Positions 1 to 13,700 of a stretch of DNA of 64,000 nucleotides are shown here, piece after piece. Below the pieces are notes generated by a model. It had not been told where the DNA came from and did not search any database. It worked only from the letters and a program-made list of their open reading frames with translations. The stretch comes from Anarhynchus alexandrinus (taxonomy: Eukaryota; Chordata; Aves; Charadriiformes; Charadriidae). How positions within the stretch are numbered: position 1 is the stretch's first letter; each line of letters starts with the position of its first letter. Location: contig VUYV01000004.1 of assembly GCA_008711295.1 (NCBI GenBank), forward strand, positions 5,979,378 to 6,043,377. Reading direction: 5' to 3'. Both the position numbers and the translations under genes were made by a program.

Positions 1-3000
1 TACACGCTGAAGCGGGATGTTGGAGCAAGGCAGCTCTTTGCTGCCCACGTCACTGCCCCGGCACAGCCCAGGACAGGCAGGAGCAGGATGCAAGAAGAGG
101 TGAGATACGCAGTTGGGATGGGCAGGGACTGTCTTTTTCTTCTCTTTTCATATCTTCTGTCTATGTAGCCTCTCCAGTTTTGGGCAGATTTAAAACATTG
201 CGCTAATGTGGGCTATAGTGGGGCACAGAAGTGCACTTTTGTGTGTGTGTGGTTTTGGTTTCAGGTTTTGGGGGTTTTTTTGCCAGTAGAGAAATGCTTG
301 GGTTTGCAGTCTAGAGAAGGTTAACTTTTTTATGCTCTCCAGGAAGAGCTCAGCCAGAAAGCCCAGCTGGTCTAGCACTGCACACACCTTCGATGGGCCT
401 GCAAGATAACACATTTTTCCTTGCAGTGAAACACAGTTGTTTTGTTATCAAGATTTGTTTTGAGCTAAGAAAATGCTTTGCCCTCACTGGAAGGAGAAAG
501 CATAAATGAGCTGGGTAGGGCAGTCCTGACCCCAAGGTGAAATGTAGACCAGTCACCAACAATTAAGCGTCCTCCGTGCCGCCACAGTACCTGTGTGCTG
601 GAGGCTTTTCTGCTAACCATCAGGACTTGGAGCGCTCTCAGGGGTTCAGTGCCCTTTGCTGGGTCACTGACTCAGTGGCAAATTAGGGGACAGGCTCCAT
701 CAGCTGAGCTGCCAATGTGGCCTGGCAGGTCTCCTGTGGAGACAAGGACACAGCTTAGCCTGCAAAACTGCATAAGGCTTCAGTCTTTCTTCTCTCCATC
801 TTCAAACACCTTTGTGCTTTGCGTAGGAGGAAGCTGTGAGACAGCTCCTCTGCGCACAGTGGTCACTGCAGTCCAATAAACTGTTTCCTATGGTGTCAGG
901 AGACACAGGTGAGGCTTAGCACTTTGTGACCTTCTCAGTGAGGCTATCTCAGAGTGTCAACCCAGGAAAAACCAGGAAGCTTCCCTCCTTTCTCCCCACA
1001 GCACGTTTGGCCTTCCATGCATTTGTTTTTCCTACCCACAGCTAGCAAGAGAGCCAGGGAGGCATTTGGCCTGCCCAGCCTGAAGGAAGGAGCTGACTCT
1101 TTATGAAGCCTCAATCAGCCATTAGAGGTTCATTTAAATGGGTTCTCTTGAGCATTAATAGGCTACAGTAGTGCATTCATAGCCAACTTTCCTCAGGTTT
1201 TGCAGAAAGTGGCATAAGTGGGTTTCTTCAAGTATATGTGATTGCTCATAGCTGCTGAAGTTGATTTGAATCACTTGCTACCAGGCTCACCAATTTAGCC
1301 TGATAAATTGTGCATTATTAAATGGGGGAAGGGAACAAAGCTGTGTTCTCCCAGGGAAGAAAATGCAGGGTTTCTCATCAGTGAAGAATGATTCCTCTCA
1401 TCAGCACCATCTGAGAAAAGCCGTAATGAAGCATTTGCACCTGAGAGCAAAAGCCTTCAGCCTTCTACATTCCTGATCAGTCCTCGTGCTCTGAGATTCT
1501 GCCCAGAGCCAGACATGGGGACAGGTAAACCCAACCAGCAGTGCTACGTGTGCAGCTAAGAGTGTGCTTCTACCGGTGCTCCTTGGCCACTCTCACGAGA
1601 CATCAGTCCTATCCTCTGTACAGCTGATGGTGGCTCTGCCTTTACTCAGGAGCACTTACTGACTGCAGACTGTGCCTGGAAGAGGGATTCAGCCGCTTGC
1701 CCTGAGCGTTTGTACTTGCTAAAGTAACAAACATATTTGGAAGGGTTTTCTCTTTGATGTGCTGGATAGAAAGCATCTGCCACGCAGGAAATAACTGTCT
1801 GACTCTTCGGGAAGCTGGTCTCGCTCTCACCCACACAAGCTGCTCGCCAGTCAACCAGCTCACTGGTGATCATGCATGAGGTCACGGAGCTGGTGCGTGG
1901 AAAGGGACTGGGCTCCATCACCGTAGTCATGAGATGATTGGTTTTTAGGTGCTTTCATTTATGCATTTTAGGTGTTTTCAATCCAGCCTCTGACCCCAGC
2001 TGCAACAGTGACTGGATATGCAAATAACCCACTCTGTTTGGATGACCCTGAAGTATAATTAGTGTTTTTAATATAGTGCATCAGTACAGGGCTTGCTGGA
2101 TCCCACTGCTCCATCAAGCCTGGCACCCTGCTTAAGTGTCCCAGCATGCACGGGGCTGTATAATCAGGTACCACACTGCGTGTGCATGTAAGCACCATGG
2201 TTATTAATGCATTGCTATGCGACAGCCGAGTCCCTGCACAGGCTGCGTGCTGGGTCCCAGGGGACTGTGGGCGCCGTGCGTCTCGCTCGCTGCCTCGTGG
2301 CCTGATGGATGGACCTGTGTTAATGAGCTCCAAAGGGAACCGCATGGAGCCCTCCCTGCTGGAGGCACGAGCCTCCGAGGGAGGGAGTTAAAAGGGGGCA
2401 AAAAAGAACGGTAGAGAAAAGGGATAGGCTCCAGATAGCTCCTTTGGGGACGCGAAGGTTGTGCTTGATTAAAAGCAGTGCTTTATGAAAATGTTATTTG
2501 CTATGCTTGGAAGATGACATTCAGCGCAATAAGAGCGTACAGCAAACCTAATATGGTCCCTATGGAAAGGGCTGCTGTGTGTGCCTGTGAATGCATCCTG
2601 CCCTCCCAGCTTTGATCCCTTGTCTTTGGCAGCTGGGTTTTTCCTCCTGGTGCTGGGAGGTCCCACTTTCTCCCAAATACGTAGGCATCCTTCCTCTGTG
2701 GCAACGTGCAAGCAGTGATGCAGAAAGGATCTTTGATCAGAAGATTCACAAGAGCAGAGCGCTGCGACTGCCTCTCTGGGACACACGGATGACTGGTATC
2801 AAAATCTCAGCCCTCAAATCCCATCCTGAACTCGCAGGGTGTATTTGTTTTGGACGCCGTCAACTTGGCTACACCAGCACGGCTGGAATGAGCCTTTCAG
2901 AAGGTGATGCACAGATCTATTTCCAAGTAGTTTGCACTAGACTTTGTCTGGACGTGTTTGGTTTTTAATGCTTTCCCAGAACACTTGTAAATTTTTATTT

Positions 3001-6000
3001 CTGCTGAGAGCAGGAGAAACTAGCTGCTGTGCACAGAATAAAGTTGATTGTCTACAAAGTTTAATGCTGTTTTCTTGCTCTATTATTTGGCCATTCTGTG
3101 TTTGTGCAAAACTCTGGTTTAAAGCTCACTCGGAGCTCCTGGGCTGTGCAAGGAAGAGAAGGGGGGAAAGCTATTTCTCTGCTCTGCCAAAATATACAAA
3201 AGTTTTATGCACCATGATGGAAAGTAAAGGTGAAAAGGGCTGGATCTGAGACAAGAAACATTTCTTTAATTTTCTCTACTTTTTTTAACAGGATTTGCTG
3301 TTGCTTTGAAAGCCTCCTGCTATTTTACAGGCAATAAAAAAGAGAGACTGAAAACATTTATTTCCTGAGACGTGCTCGTTTCTCAAGCTCTGTTAAACTG
3401 AGCATGCCTAGCAAAGGGAAGGGACGGCGTGAGCCCAGCGGACCCTTCATCCAGCTGGGGAGACCAAAATTTGCCTGCCTGGCCCTAATAACTGAAAGCT
3501 TCGTTCTGCTTTGCAGCCCTCCTCCCGCCCCATGTGTCCCACATGGCCCTGGGACCCCCGAGGACGGGACCTGCCTCCCCGAAGCTGCAGGAGCCCCTGG
3601 GTGCCAAGATGGCCACGCAGGCGAGCGGGCTGCCGCCTGGGTTTCTACACTGGTGACTGCTCTTGGCTCACAGGTAAGCCAAAGGATTTTAGGCAGCCAG
3701 GTGCTGGCTGGCTGCCTGCAATGGTGTCCCCCTGCTTGGCCAGTAATGTCACCTCGTGCCCTTCTGATGGGCTGACAGGGGTCGCAGGTAGCGACAGATC
3801 CTCAGGGGTGGCCCGTCTCCCCAGCCCCGGGAGGCCCGTGGGTTTGCTCCCGTGGCACAGCCCACGTCCAGGGCTCCAGCGGGATGGTGGCCCTGCCCTT
3901 GGCTTCTTCCAGTGAGTCCTCGCCGGTGGCAAATCCGGGTCATGGACGTGGGGGCCATACCTGCAGCTGCACGTTGGGGTTCACAGACCATCTCAGGAGC
4001 ATGTGCCATAAATGAGAGGATGTGTGAAATCAAAAATCTTTTCACATGATTCTCGTACAGTTTAGCCTTTATTTGGCCTACGGCTTTACTTTTACTTACT
4101 GCCATTTTTTTTGGCTCAAAATTACAAAGCTAAAAGAGCATCTGTTCCAAATAATGCCGGTCAGGCTTCTGGATAACAGCTCAGCAGCTTCCTGCCAGGA
4201 GCAGTTGCTGTGGCTTCTCAATTACTCTTAAGATGTATTCGATGTTTTGGGGAGGATAAGGGAGTACAGGAGGATAGCAAATATTTGCTTGTAGAAAGCC
4301 CAGATACCAAAGGACCAAACATCTTCACTAGGGTATGTTTAAAAGCTACATAGTTCAGGTGAAATTCTTCAAGGGGAAAGAACATAGTACAGCCTTTGAA
4401 GAGCATTAAGCAAAGATGATTTTCTTTAAATTGACTGTCAAACACTATACGAGTATAAAATAGTATCAGTTGGGGGGAATGTACTTAATCTGAATCTAAG
4501 AACTCTTAATATATATAAGACATCATATTTATCTAAGTTGCTCCTCTCTAGGCATGACACCTTCTTCATTTGGTTTTGATAGAAGAACGTCCAAAAATGT
4601 GCTTTTTCCAGCTTACACCGAGACAGATATTAACTAAAGATTTCTGAGCTGTATTTTCGGTTAGGAAGGTAATCCTGCTTGCCCGCGCACCTGAACCTCA
4701 GAGGATTTTTTTAAATATCCTGCAAAGCTTGGGGAAAGGCTGTCACTGCAGCAGATCCTTTCAAGCCTGCTGGCGGAGTGCTGGCCGGCAGGTTTGGCTC
4801 TTCCACAGCCAGTCTGGCTCGGTTTTGGTTGCTGTGGTCCACTTGCCCCCGGCGCAGCCCGTCCCGCAGCACGGGCAGGGCTTGTCAGGCAGCAGAGGAG
4901 CGCTGGCTGTCACAGCCAGACCGGCTACTGGTGCCTGTCTCTCTGGCTTGCTCATGAGGTCACTAGAATAGCAACACGCTTCTAACTGCTCTCTGTTTAG
5001 ACGAGCCAGCAGTGGGATCGGTGGCTTCGTTTTCCTCGCGGTGGTGCCACAGGAGAGCTGCTGGGCTCCTGCCAGCCCCCGCTGCTCCCCTGGCGCTGGA
5101 CTCCCCTTCCTGGCCGGGCTCCAGCAGCGTGTCTCATGTTCAGCCAACCCCAGTCTCCCCTGAATGCTTTGGTATGATGTTTTGCTTCACTTCTTCTAAA
5201 ACGGTTGAAGGCTCAACCTCAGTTGTACCATTCCTCATGAATCCAGGGTGTTGTGCCCATCGGGGGTGCACAGCTCCATTCAGACCTCATGTGGCATCTG
5301 CCTTTCCTTTTAATGAAGTTTTATTTTGGGCAGAGGACAGGGAGGCGACCCCAATAGCTGGGCAACTGCACTACTTCATGCAAGCAGAGGAGGCACGTTC
5401 CGTTCCTGGAGAGCGGCTGGGGCTGGCACGTGCCTGCTGTCCCCCTGCCGGCGCACATCTCACCCCCCCAGCTGTACCACAGTCTTACTGGGGGCTAAAC
5501 CAAAGCTCCCCATCTCCTCACCTTCATATTCTTTTGATTGCAAACTCTACATTGCGGCAACTCAAAGCTTTATGATGGGAATTCTGTTTGAAATACTGGG
5601 CCTTAACTGGCATCTTCATTTGTGGCTTTGTCTTTTAATGGGAACCGAAGTGTGGCTTTGAGCATGCATGTGAGCGGGTGCCCTATCACACAAGCAGGGC
5701 AGGGATGAGATGTACGCTACCACACACACCTCAACCTATTATTTCAGCCCTGAGTTTCAAAAATTTTAGCTTCTTAAAATTTCTAAAAATACAGAACAAA
5801 GCCACAACCTGATGGGGTGAAGAGGGGGATTAAACCTCAGCTGCTTCCCCCCACCCTTATCCAAGCCAAGATATTTATTAGCACAGACAGCAGGTAAGTA
5901 CAGCCACATGTCGTACAAAAGTTACAATATTAGCTTTTAAACAGAATAAAAAAATGCGATGTCAAAGTCTGACCCTGCTTCTGCTAAGGTTCTTGGCTTC

Positions 6001-7740
6001 AGTGACACAAGATTAAATCCCAAACTGAAGTTTTCCTTTCATGTAAGAAGGGGCAATGGCAAGAGCTGCACCTTTGTCACAGTTCAATGTCTCATTGCTG
6101 AGTTTGACTTGAACTCCTCACAGCAATAGCTGGAGACTGGGGGTCACCACATCTGCAAGCCCAGGGGGTTATTGACGGGGCCTTGTGTACCCAGATCCGG
6201 TGCTGGTCTGCATCGCTGCCAGATGGAAGTGCACAGCAGGTTCCTCGTGTTTTCTGGGACAGGGTAGGGAGATGGGGTTTTGTCCTGATTTGCTTGCCTC
6301 CTGGTTTCTCTGGTATCTCGGGCGACTGTTGCCTGTGAACATACCTGCACGTTTCTGAGCATTATTTCTCTCCTTTCCTTCAGTTCTGATTATTCCCTGA
6401 CTCACAGTACTTTTCTGTTATCTGTTCAGATGGGTAAACTGGAGATTAAATGAGGTAAAAAGTTATTACATTGAAAAAATGAAACTCCTAATTTTTTTTG
6501 GCTGAATTCCCTTGACTAAATTATGTGGGTTTTTTATTTGCTATAGCAGGTCCCCAGGCTCCTGACTAACGTTGCAAAATGTTAATGGTTTCGGTCACTT
6601 CCCTGCGCTCCCTCCCACCCCCAACCAATATCATGATTTGTCCATCCTGAGTGGTTGGGGTTTTTTGGTTGTGTGTGATTTTTTGTTTTGGTTTGGGTTT
6701 TTTTTAAAGTTTCTGCTTCCTCACTGTAATAATATTAGTGCAGCTCCATTAGCGCTACCACGCATGGGCCCCGTGGTTACTCCTGGACTCTCTAAGTCTG
6801 TACCCTAAACTTCACAGGATGCAGATCAGCAAAGAAGAAGCAAGATGGAAGTGCCAGATTGCCAGAGTTGTGTGAGGGGGTCACTAATTTATACCTATGT
6901 GTAAAGAATAAATATTTTCTAGCAATCATGCTGCTAAGCCTGAAGGTAGACAGCTGAGTCTTTCAAGGATGAAATTGATACTGCAGCGTTGGGCTACAGA
7001 ACAGTACTGCAAGGAGTGGATTCCTGGGATGTTACGGGGGAGCAGGCTGAGGCATGCCAGGAGGCTTCGTCCAAGGTGGATGCCTGAAGGTTCCATCCTC
7101 ATCTGGAGTGTCTGGAGTATGGGAATAACCAGAGCTTCCTTGGCAAAGACCAGCCCTGAGTTAGGGACAGCCACGGAGTGAGAGAAATGCTTCGGGAATC
7201 ACTTGCCCAAAGCACAATCCCCCATTAATTAAGAGGAAGGTTTCCATGTGCTGTAAATTCCAAGAGGCTTTGCTTGGCAGCTCTGTCAATCATTCCCAAC
7301 GCACTCTAAGAAGGGAAATTTGGGCAGTTTAATAATTCTTTGTTGCCTGCTGTGTACTGAGCACAGACTTTTGCATCTGCCCTGCTGCTAGCGTACCAGG
7401 CGAATGCTTTAGGGGGCTGTTTTGCTTTATTTGTGGTGGGGGCACGTGAACAGCTGGCAAAGCTAAGCCATATCCCTCTGACTCCCATGTGCTGCGGAGG
7501 TTGAAACCTTGCTGAAATGTTCATTTTTCTAACATCCTGCAAGACACGACACAGCCCTGCATTCTGGGGCCCATCATGCACAAGCCAGCTGCAGGCGGTG
7601 AGAGGGCAGATTACAACAGCATCAGTTCAAATCTTTGTCTTTATTCCCATACCAAAAAGCCTACAAACAACTCTCCCCTGGGTTTTCCATGAAATGAAGC
7701 TCAATATTCACAAGGCAGTGAAAAGCAAAAATCTAAAAAA
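1..7740. other. Intergenic DNA, no gene supported
   Basis: I see no exon with a recognisable protein in this stretch. Open frames on both strands are short, overlap each other and have Ala/Pro/Ser-rich or random composition. The sequence alternates between A/T-rich stretches and moderately G/C-rich stretches (about 3,400-4,000 and 4,700-5,500). T-rich tracts with GGTTTT-like units occur at about 241-285 and 6,655-6,710. A non-coding transcript cannot be excluded from sequence alone. Confidence 0.6.
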
Positions 7741-7748
7741 CTAAATAA

Positions 7749-7763
7749 ATATATATATATATA
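7749..7763. repeat. (TA)n microsatellite
   Basis: A short uninterrupted run of alternating A and T lies just after an AATAAAT string. It is a simple repeat with no associated gene and could vary in length between individuals. Confidence 0.85.
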
Positions 7764-10700
7764 AGGGACTTGCTATTCCCCAAACCATGCATTATAAATG
7801 TAGGAAACCCACAATTAGACATGCACTTTCAAGACACAGCTCAAAAAAGCCCAAGCAGAGCATGTGGGGAAAAAAAAAAAAAAGGTGATTGCATGGGTAT
7901 GACATCCAATGCAACCTCAACCTGACCCTGTAGTGACCTACATAATGACCACAAATTTGTGATTCAGGCCTGATTACTTCATACTGAGCTTTAAAGAGCT
8001 AATGGAGCGGTGGGGGGATTTCTTGTTTTGTTTCCTTGTCCCTTTGTGGCACTGCTGTGGGCAGTTTCGGTGTGATGTGGCTGGACAAAGCAGCCTGGAG
8101 GTGTTGTGCAGCTGCAGAACATTTCCACGGGGACACGGAGATCATCAGAGCTAAAAGCAGGAGTTTGCTACTGCCATCACAGGGTCACCTTCTGTGTGCT
8201 GCGCAGCTCCTGCAGTGCATCCGGTACTGGGGCACGGGGGTGCCTGGTGTAACTGGGATGCATTGGTGAACATGGAGCCAAATTTGTGATTAATTCAGTG
8301 ATTTACAGGCTGTGCCAGACCCTGCACCAAAGGCTTCTGTGCTTTACAGGAGCTGTGTTCCTGCCTCAGTTTCTCCTTGACTAGTGCTACATTAAAGCTG
8401 AGCAAAGGGTGCGATGGCAACCTTTAATGTTCAGGTTTGGGGCACAAGCGGGAAGTTAAAGACGGGGGCAGCTGAGCCCGCTCCACTATCAAAGCATCTC
8501 CTGCTGCTGCAGCCCTGCCTCATCCCAGAGAACAGCCTTCCCCCGCGCAGACCATCCCTCACGGGGAGGTGGCGAGTGGCTGAGTTCTTGTGTCACAATA
8601 ACTCCACTTCCGTTGCTTGAGCTTATTTGTAGCCTATATAATCATAGCAATTAGATACAACCACTCTTAGCTGCATAGCTTAATTACAACTAATGCACAT
8701 CATTTCAATTAATTTTAATTATACAGAAAATGTGAAGAGTCTGTTACTCTATTGTTAAAATCATTTGGGACAAACAAGACTAAAGTGCTAAATTTCATAA
8801 AGGACCTAGTTATTAATTTTAACTCACTAATGAATGGATGTGTCTCTAAATTCTCCAAAGATGTAGTCTCTGCTTGAAGAGTCAGTGTTGTAGATTTATG
8901 GATACAGTCGCTTGTACAGAGAGATTCCATCCCAGCTTTAAATGCAAAATGGAAATGCCCCATACTGCTGTCTCAAGCAATAGTTCTACAAAAGTTATTT
9001 CATGTTAATTAAAAGCAACCACTTTAAAATCAACATCCAGTGCTGCTGAAATATCACTGTGTGGACACATTTCTGACAAAATAAATGTAGGCATGACCAC
9101 TTACTTGGAATAATTTTAGCTTCTAATTAATCCAACAATTTTGTAAGACATTGAGATCTACCTCCTACTAGCTCATTTCTATTCAGTCTTTGAAAGAAAT
9201 GTTTAATGCTCCTTGGGCAAGTTTGGAAAGTCTTATTTATGATATGTACTATTTTTATCAGCTTTTATAAATACCGCTCCCTCAGAAATAAAATGTTTCT
9301 GGAGTTTGCTACATTAAAAGGAAAAGAAAACATAGCAGAAACTTTGAGTCCTGTTTTAAAGCATAAAAGGGTTTATCTTATCTAGAGCAACCGGTACAGG
9401 ATAACCAGTGTTATCTTATCACCACATATTGATGTCAGGGTTTAAAAGGACTTGAGGCTGTTATGCTACACGGAGCAGAACTCCTACACTGATAAACACT
9501 GATAAAGCCCCAGTGCTCTAATCTAAACTACACCTTCTTTCTGCCCCAAATACACATGAGAAGAGCCAGAAGCATTTTTCCTAGCACAGCACAATCCTGC
9601 GAGTGAGGGTGGGCTCCTTGGCCCGTTGGTGCTGCGGGGGACGGGCCCCGAGCGCAGCCGAGGCTTCCTCCAGGAAAAGAGACGGAACCCGTTTCCAGGC
9701 TGAGCTTTGCCCATGGCCATCGCTGAGCTCCAGCCTTGCGGGAACCCCCTGAACCAAAGGCACGGGGTTTTGTCAACAGGTGATGCTCATGTGAGACGGT
9801 AATGAATGGGCTTGAAACGGATTACCTTCTTTAAGTGGCAGCAGCCCACACTTGCAGCACTGACTGTTCCAGCCTCACCCCTTCAGCAGCCCGGCCCGAA
9901 TCATCTGTAATTTCTTCAGGCAGGGACGTGCAGCCCTCAGGTTGGCACTTGGAGAGACAGAGACATCTGCAGAGAGAATAGGTCCCGCAAAGCGAGAGCC
10001 TGTCAAATGTAGGGTGCAGGCTGGGAATCCAGGTGGTATATGCTGCTTCTTCTCGCCTGTATAACATGGATGCCAGCAATTGATGGTAATGTAATTTTCC
10101 TATGTTAAGCCATTGAATCAGCCTTCCGGAGGAACAATGTGGATCCCAATTAACAACAGACTGACATAAGAGTGCCCGTGCATGTTGATGACCTCAGGGT
10201 CCCACTTTGCCCCACAGGGCCAGCCGCTGCGCTCCAGCACTGCTCACCCACAAAACCAAAAAAAGGCTGTGGGCATGGCCTGTGGCTGGCCTGGGTTTGC
10301 CTTGGGGAGGGGGTTTCTGGAGAGAAACTCCATCGTAAGGGCACGGGAAGGCAGTGTGACACTGATAGCGCTGAGCATGGTGGAGCTGAGGGGAAACCCA
10401 GCCACGGACAAGGTCCCTGTGTCAGTTCTCCCTGCGCACAGCCTTTCAGCGGGAGGGGTGCAGTGCGATGAGGCATAGGGCAGAAGGCAGAAGAAATAAG
10501 GACGTACAATACCAGTAACCAACATGAAAGCTCGTGGCAAGGACCAAAGTACAAGGCTGAGGTAGTCACGCTGCAGATGTTCGAAATGTAGTACATAGGA
10601 CACCCACATAATCTATGCATGAACTCAGAGCTTGACACCTCTTGTCTGCTTGTGCAATTCCAATTAAATTTGTGTGCATTAATCTCTCTGTTCTTAATAA

Positions 10701-13700
10701 AAACTCACTCGCTTGCTCTCTCTCACCTCCATTTTCTGCCAGCTGCAGATAAAACACCCAGTCAGCCCTCTGCTTATTTGATCCTAAGGTGAAGCGATCA
10801 AACAAGCTTGCAACCTCACCGAAGGATCACACAGAATGAGAAAGTGGGCTGCAAGGCAGATTAGTGAAATCGCTTCCATTACCGCTCCAAGCACGGACAT
10901 ATGCTGCCTTGGCAAGTTTCTTTTACAACAAGCCTAACTTTCCTCCTTCCTCCTTCAGTTTTGCTGTGGTATTGAATCCCTTTCTCAAGGCGCTCCGGAT
11001 AAAACCCCACACTTTAGAAGCACAGTGCAGCAGCTTCGAAAGACCCGATGTTGCAGTACCATCAGCTGCACGGGCTTCTTTTATTTCAGTATAGCTGCTC
11101 CATCCAGATGTAGATGTCACGACACATATGGTACAACATGCATCCTTTCCGTGTTGCCTTGAGCTGACAGAGTGTGAGTCCCAGCCGTATGGAAGCAGAG
11201 CCACTGCTGCTGCAGTCCTGGGGACCGAGATGCTGCTCACTCTTTCCACGCTTTTTTATAAACAATAGGTGGCAATTTTACCAATTAAGTGCGTGGGGAA
11301 GCAGCGAGTTTGGATCAGATGCACACAGCAGCTGCCACAGCATGACTACGCAGCACAGGGAGGCTGCAAGCACTTAAGCAAGACAGAATTATCATAGCAC
11401 AAGATTAGTTCAGATATTATAAAGCACTGTTCCACTTCCAACAGCTCCCCACCAGGAAATCTCCACCCGTCCCTGCAGTTAAGATGTGTATCTGCCTTGC
11501 AGTGTTAATTGTGCTGGCCTGCTGCTTTGCCGTGGTTTATGTAGGCGGCCCAACTTAACCAACCCGGACAGTGAGGGCATTCCAGTGCTGGGGTGGGTAG
11601 TCCAAAAATGAATAAATGGAAGGCATGTAGTTCTGCTGAACCTGTGGTTTAAAGCTTCTAATTGCTAACTTTCATCTTTTACCAGCATAAATAATAAATG
11701 TGGCATGTTCCCCGTTTTCCATCACCACCACATTATTAAAGCAATAAAACAATTTCAAAGGTGTGGTTATCATAAGCTAATGGCACCTCTAGGGGATTAG
11801 TAACACCCCAGGAGACTTCTTAGTCTTAAAAAGCCCAATACCCCCTGTCAGTCTCTATTAGCTCAGTCGTGTGAGAGTGTGTGCACAGAGCTCCCTGCTC
11901 ATGCTATGCCACTCGGCGCGCAGGACAAGTTAAGTGACACAACTGCAGGCATAATTAGGTCAGGAGATGCTTCCAGGCAGACAATTAAATAAAAGAGAGG
12001 AACCCTGCAATCACACGCAGCTCGGATTATGTATACACGCAGGTAACCCGGCTGGCTTCAAACCGGCTTGCGGCTTTTTTCAGCCCAATTCAGGGCAAGG
12101 GGAGGGTCTCCCCTCTTAGGGGAAGGTGTGGGGAGCAAGTGCTGCCATGCAGAGCACCGTAGCGTGAATGCAAAGAGCTCTCTCTTGCCGCACACTTGAG
12201 ACCATCTCCTCAAGCCCAGGCCGGTGGGGAGGGGGTGGGTGACTTGGAGAGAGCCAGTCGCCTGCCTGGAAGCATCACTTCTGGGGTTTTGCTAGACCCG
12301 TGCTGAGAGCAGAGCTGGCTGTGGCGACCAGCCTGGCGCCTGCCGCACCAGGTGATTTGGGAGCACTCCCTACACACAACTGGTCGGTGGATGTCCCCCC
12401 TCTGCCTCTTGCCTCCAGACAGTCTCTGTAATCTGGGCGTGACATCACTGGGAATTACGTTACTTTTAGTATCTGCTGGGGCGTTAAAACCAAGCTATTT
12501 AGCACATCAAAACAACAGTATTAGCAAACAGACCTTCATTTAAGGTAATTACGCACCAAGGAGACTGCCTTATCTTTCATCTCCTGTTTATTTTGCTAAC
12601 AGTCACCCAGATTCTTTAAGTAATACCTTCCCTGCTATCAGTTATCAAAGCAATGATGGAGGTGGAAGACAGCTGAATGCACTAAGCTCTAACACAGCAA
12701 AAGCCTCACAGGTGGGAGGAGGAGGAGGGACAGCTGAGGACGGGTGAGAGAGGAGGGCTGTCTGGCTCTGCCTTTGTCTGTCTGTCAGCAGCGCTGACCT
12801 GGGAGCCCTGATCCTACAGGGCTTTGCACAGCCTGGAGCAGGGATGGGATGTGAAGGACATGTGCTGCACTCTGTCATGCCATGGAGGCTTCAGGTGAGC
12901 GCAGGCATTTGCTAATTGCTATTGCAAATGATCACAGTGACTCTTAACTCCCTCCCTGCCCACACTTCGCTATCATCCTCGGTGAAGATAAAGGGGGCAA
13001 GGGTGGGAGGATCTAGAGGATGGGTGTAAGCCAAAGCGCAATGGCCTCGAAGATCAGTATCAGGCTAAGCAAGGTCTTTAGATACAGGGTTCTGTCCTCC
13101 CCCACGTGAGGCAGGGCTCAAAGTCTGTCGCAGTCAGCAGAAGACACTGCCTCAGCCACAGCAGCCAAGAAGCACACGGGGAGCTGAGCTGCTTGATCCC
13201 ATGCTCAGCTTTAAAATAATAATAGGCGAAGGAATCTTAGGAACATTTAAATGTCTCTTTCCACCACAGAATGGCTGGGGAGAGGGGGACAGTAAGTCGT
13301 GTCACAGTGACAGTGAAGCAATGGAGTGCTTGAGTTTGGGGAGAAGTACTGCAGACTGTATAGTCTTTGTCATGATTGCTGTGAGGACTTGATCAGTCAA
13401 TAGGCTGTAGAGGTAAAGCTCCTCTTACCGTGACTCATCAGAAAGATGCGCTACCTGGGTCCTGGTTCTCAAGTGCATTCAAAAGAAAAGGGTGATGAAA
13501 TGCCTTGAGTGAACAAGGCCTTGGAATAAATCGTACTGCGGTGCTCAAATTGCAAACCTACCAGGAATAAGAGTAAACATGAAATGTAGGATCTGGCACT
13601 CTCTTAAGAAAAGAGAAGAGTGGAGGGAAATGGAAGTAGCTCTCACTGAAAGCAATGCTGGGACATGAAGTAGAAAATAATGCGTGTATGCTGTGTAGCT

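Noticed and set aside
5012..5575. 187-residue + strand open frame
   Set aside because: No domain, no splice context, and an Ala/Pro/Ser/Cys-rich random composition in a locally G/C-rich stretch.
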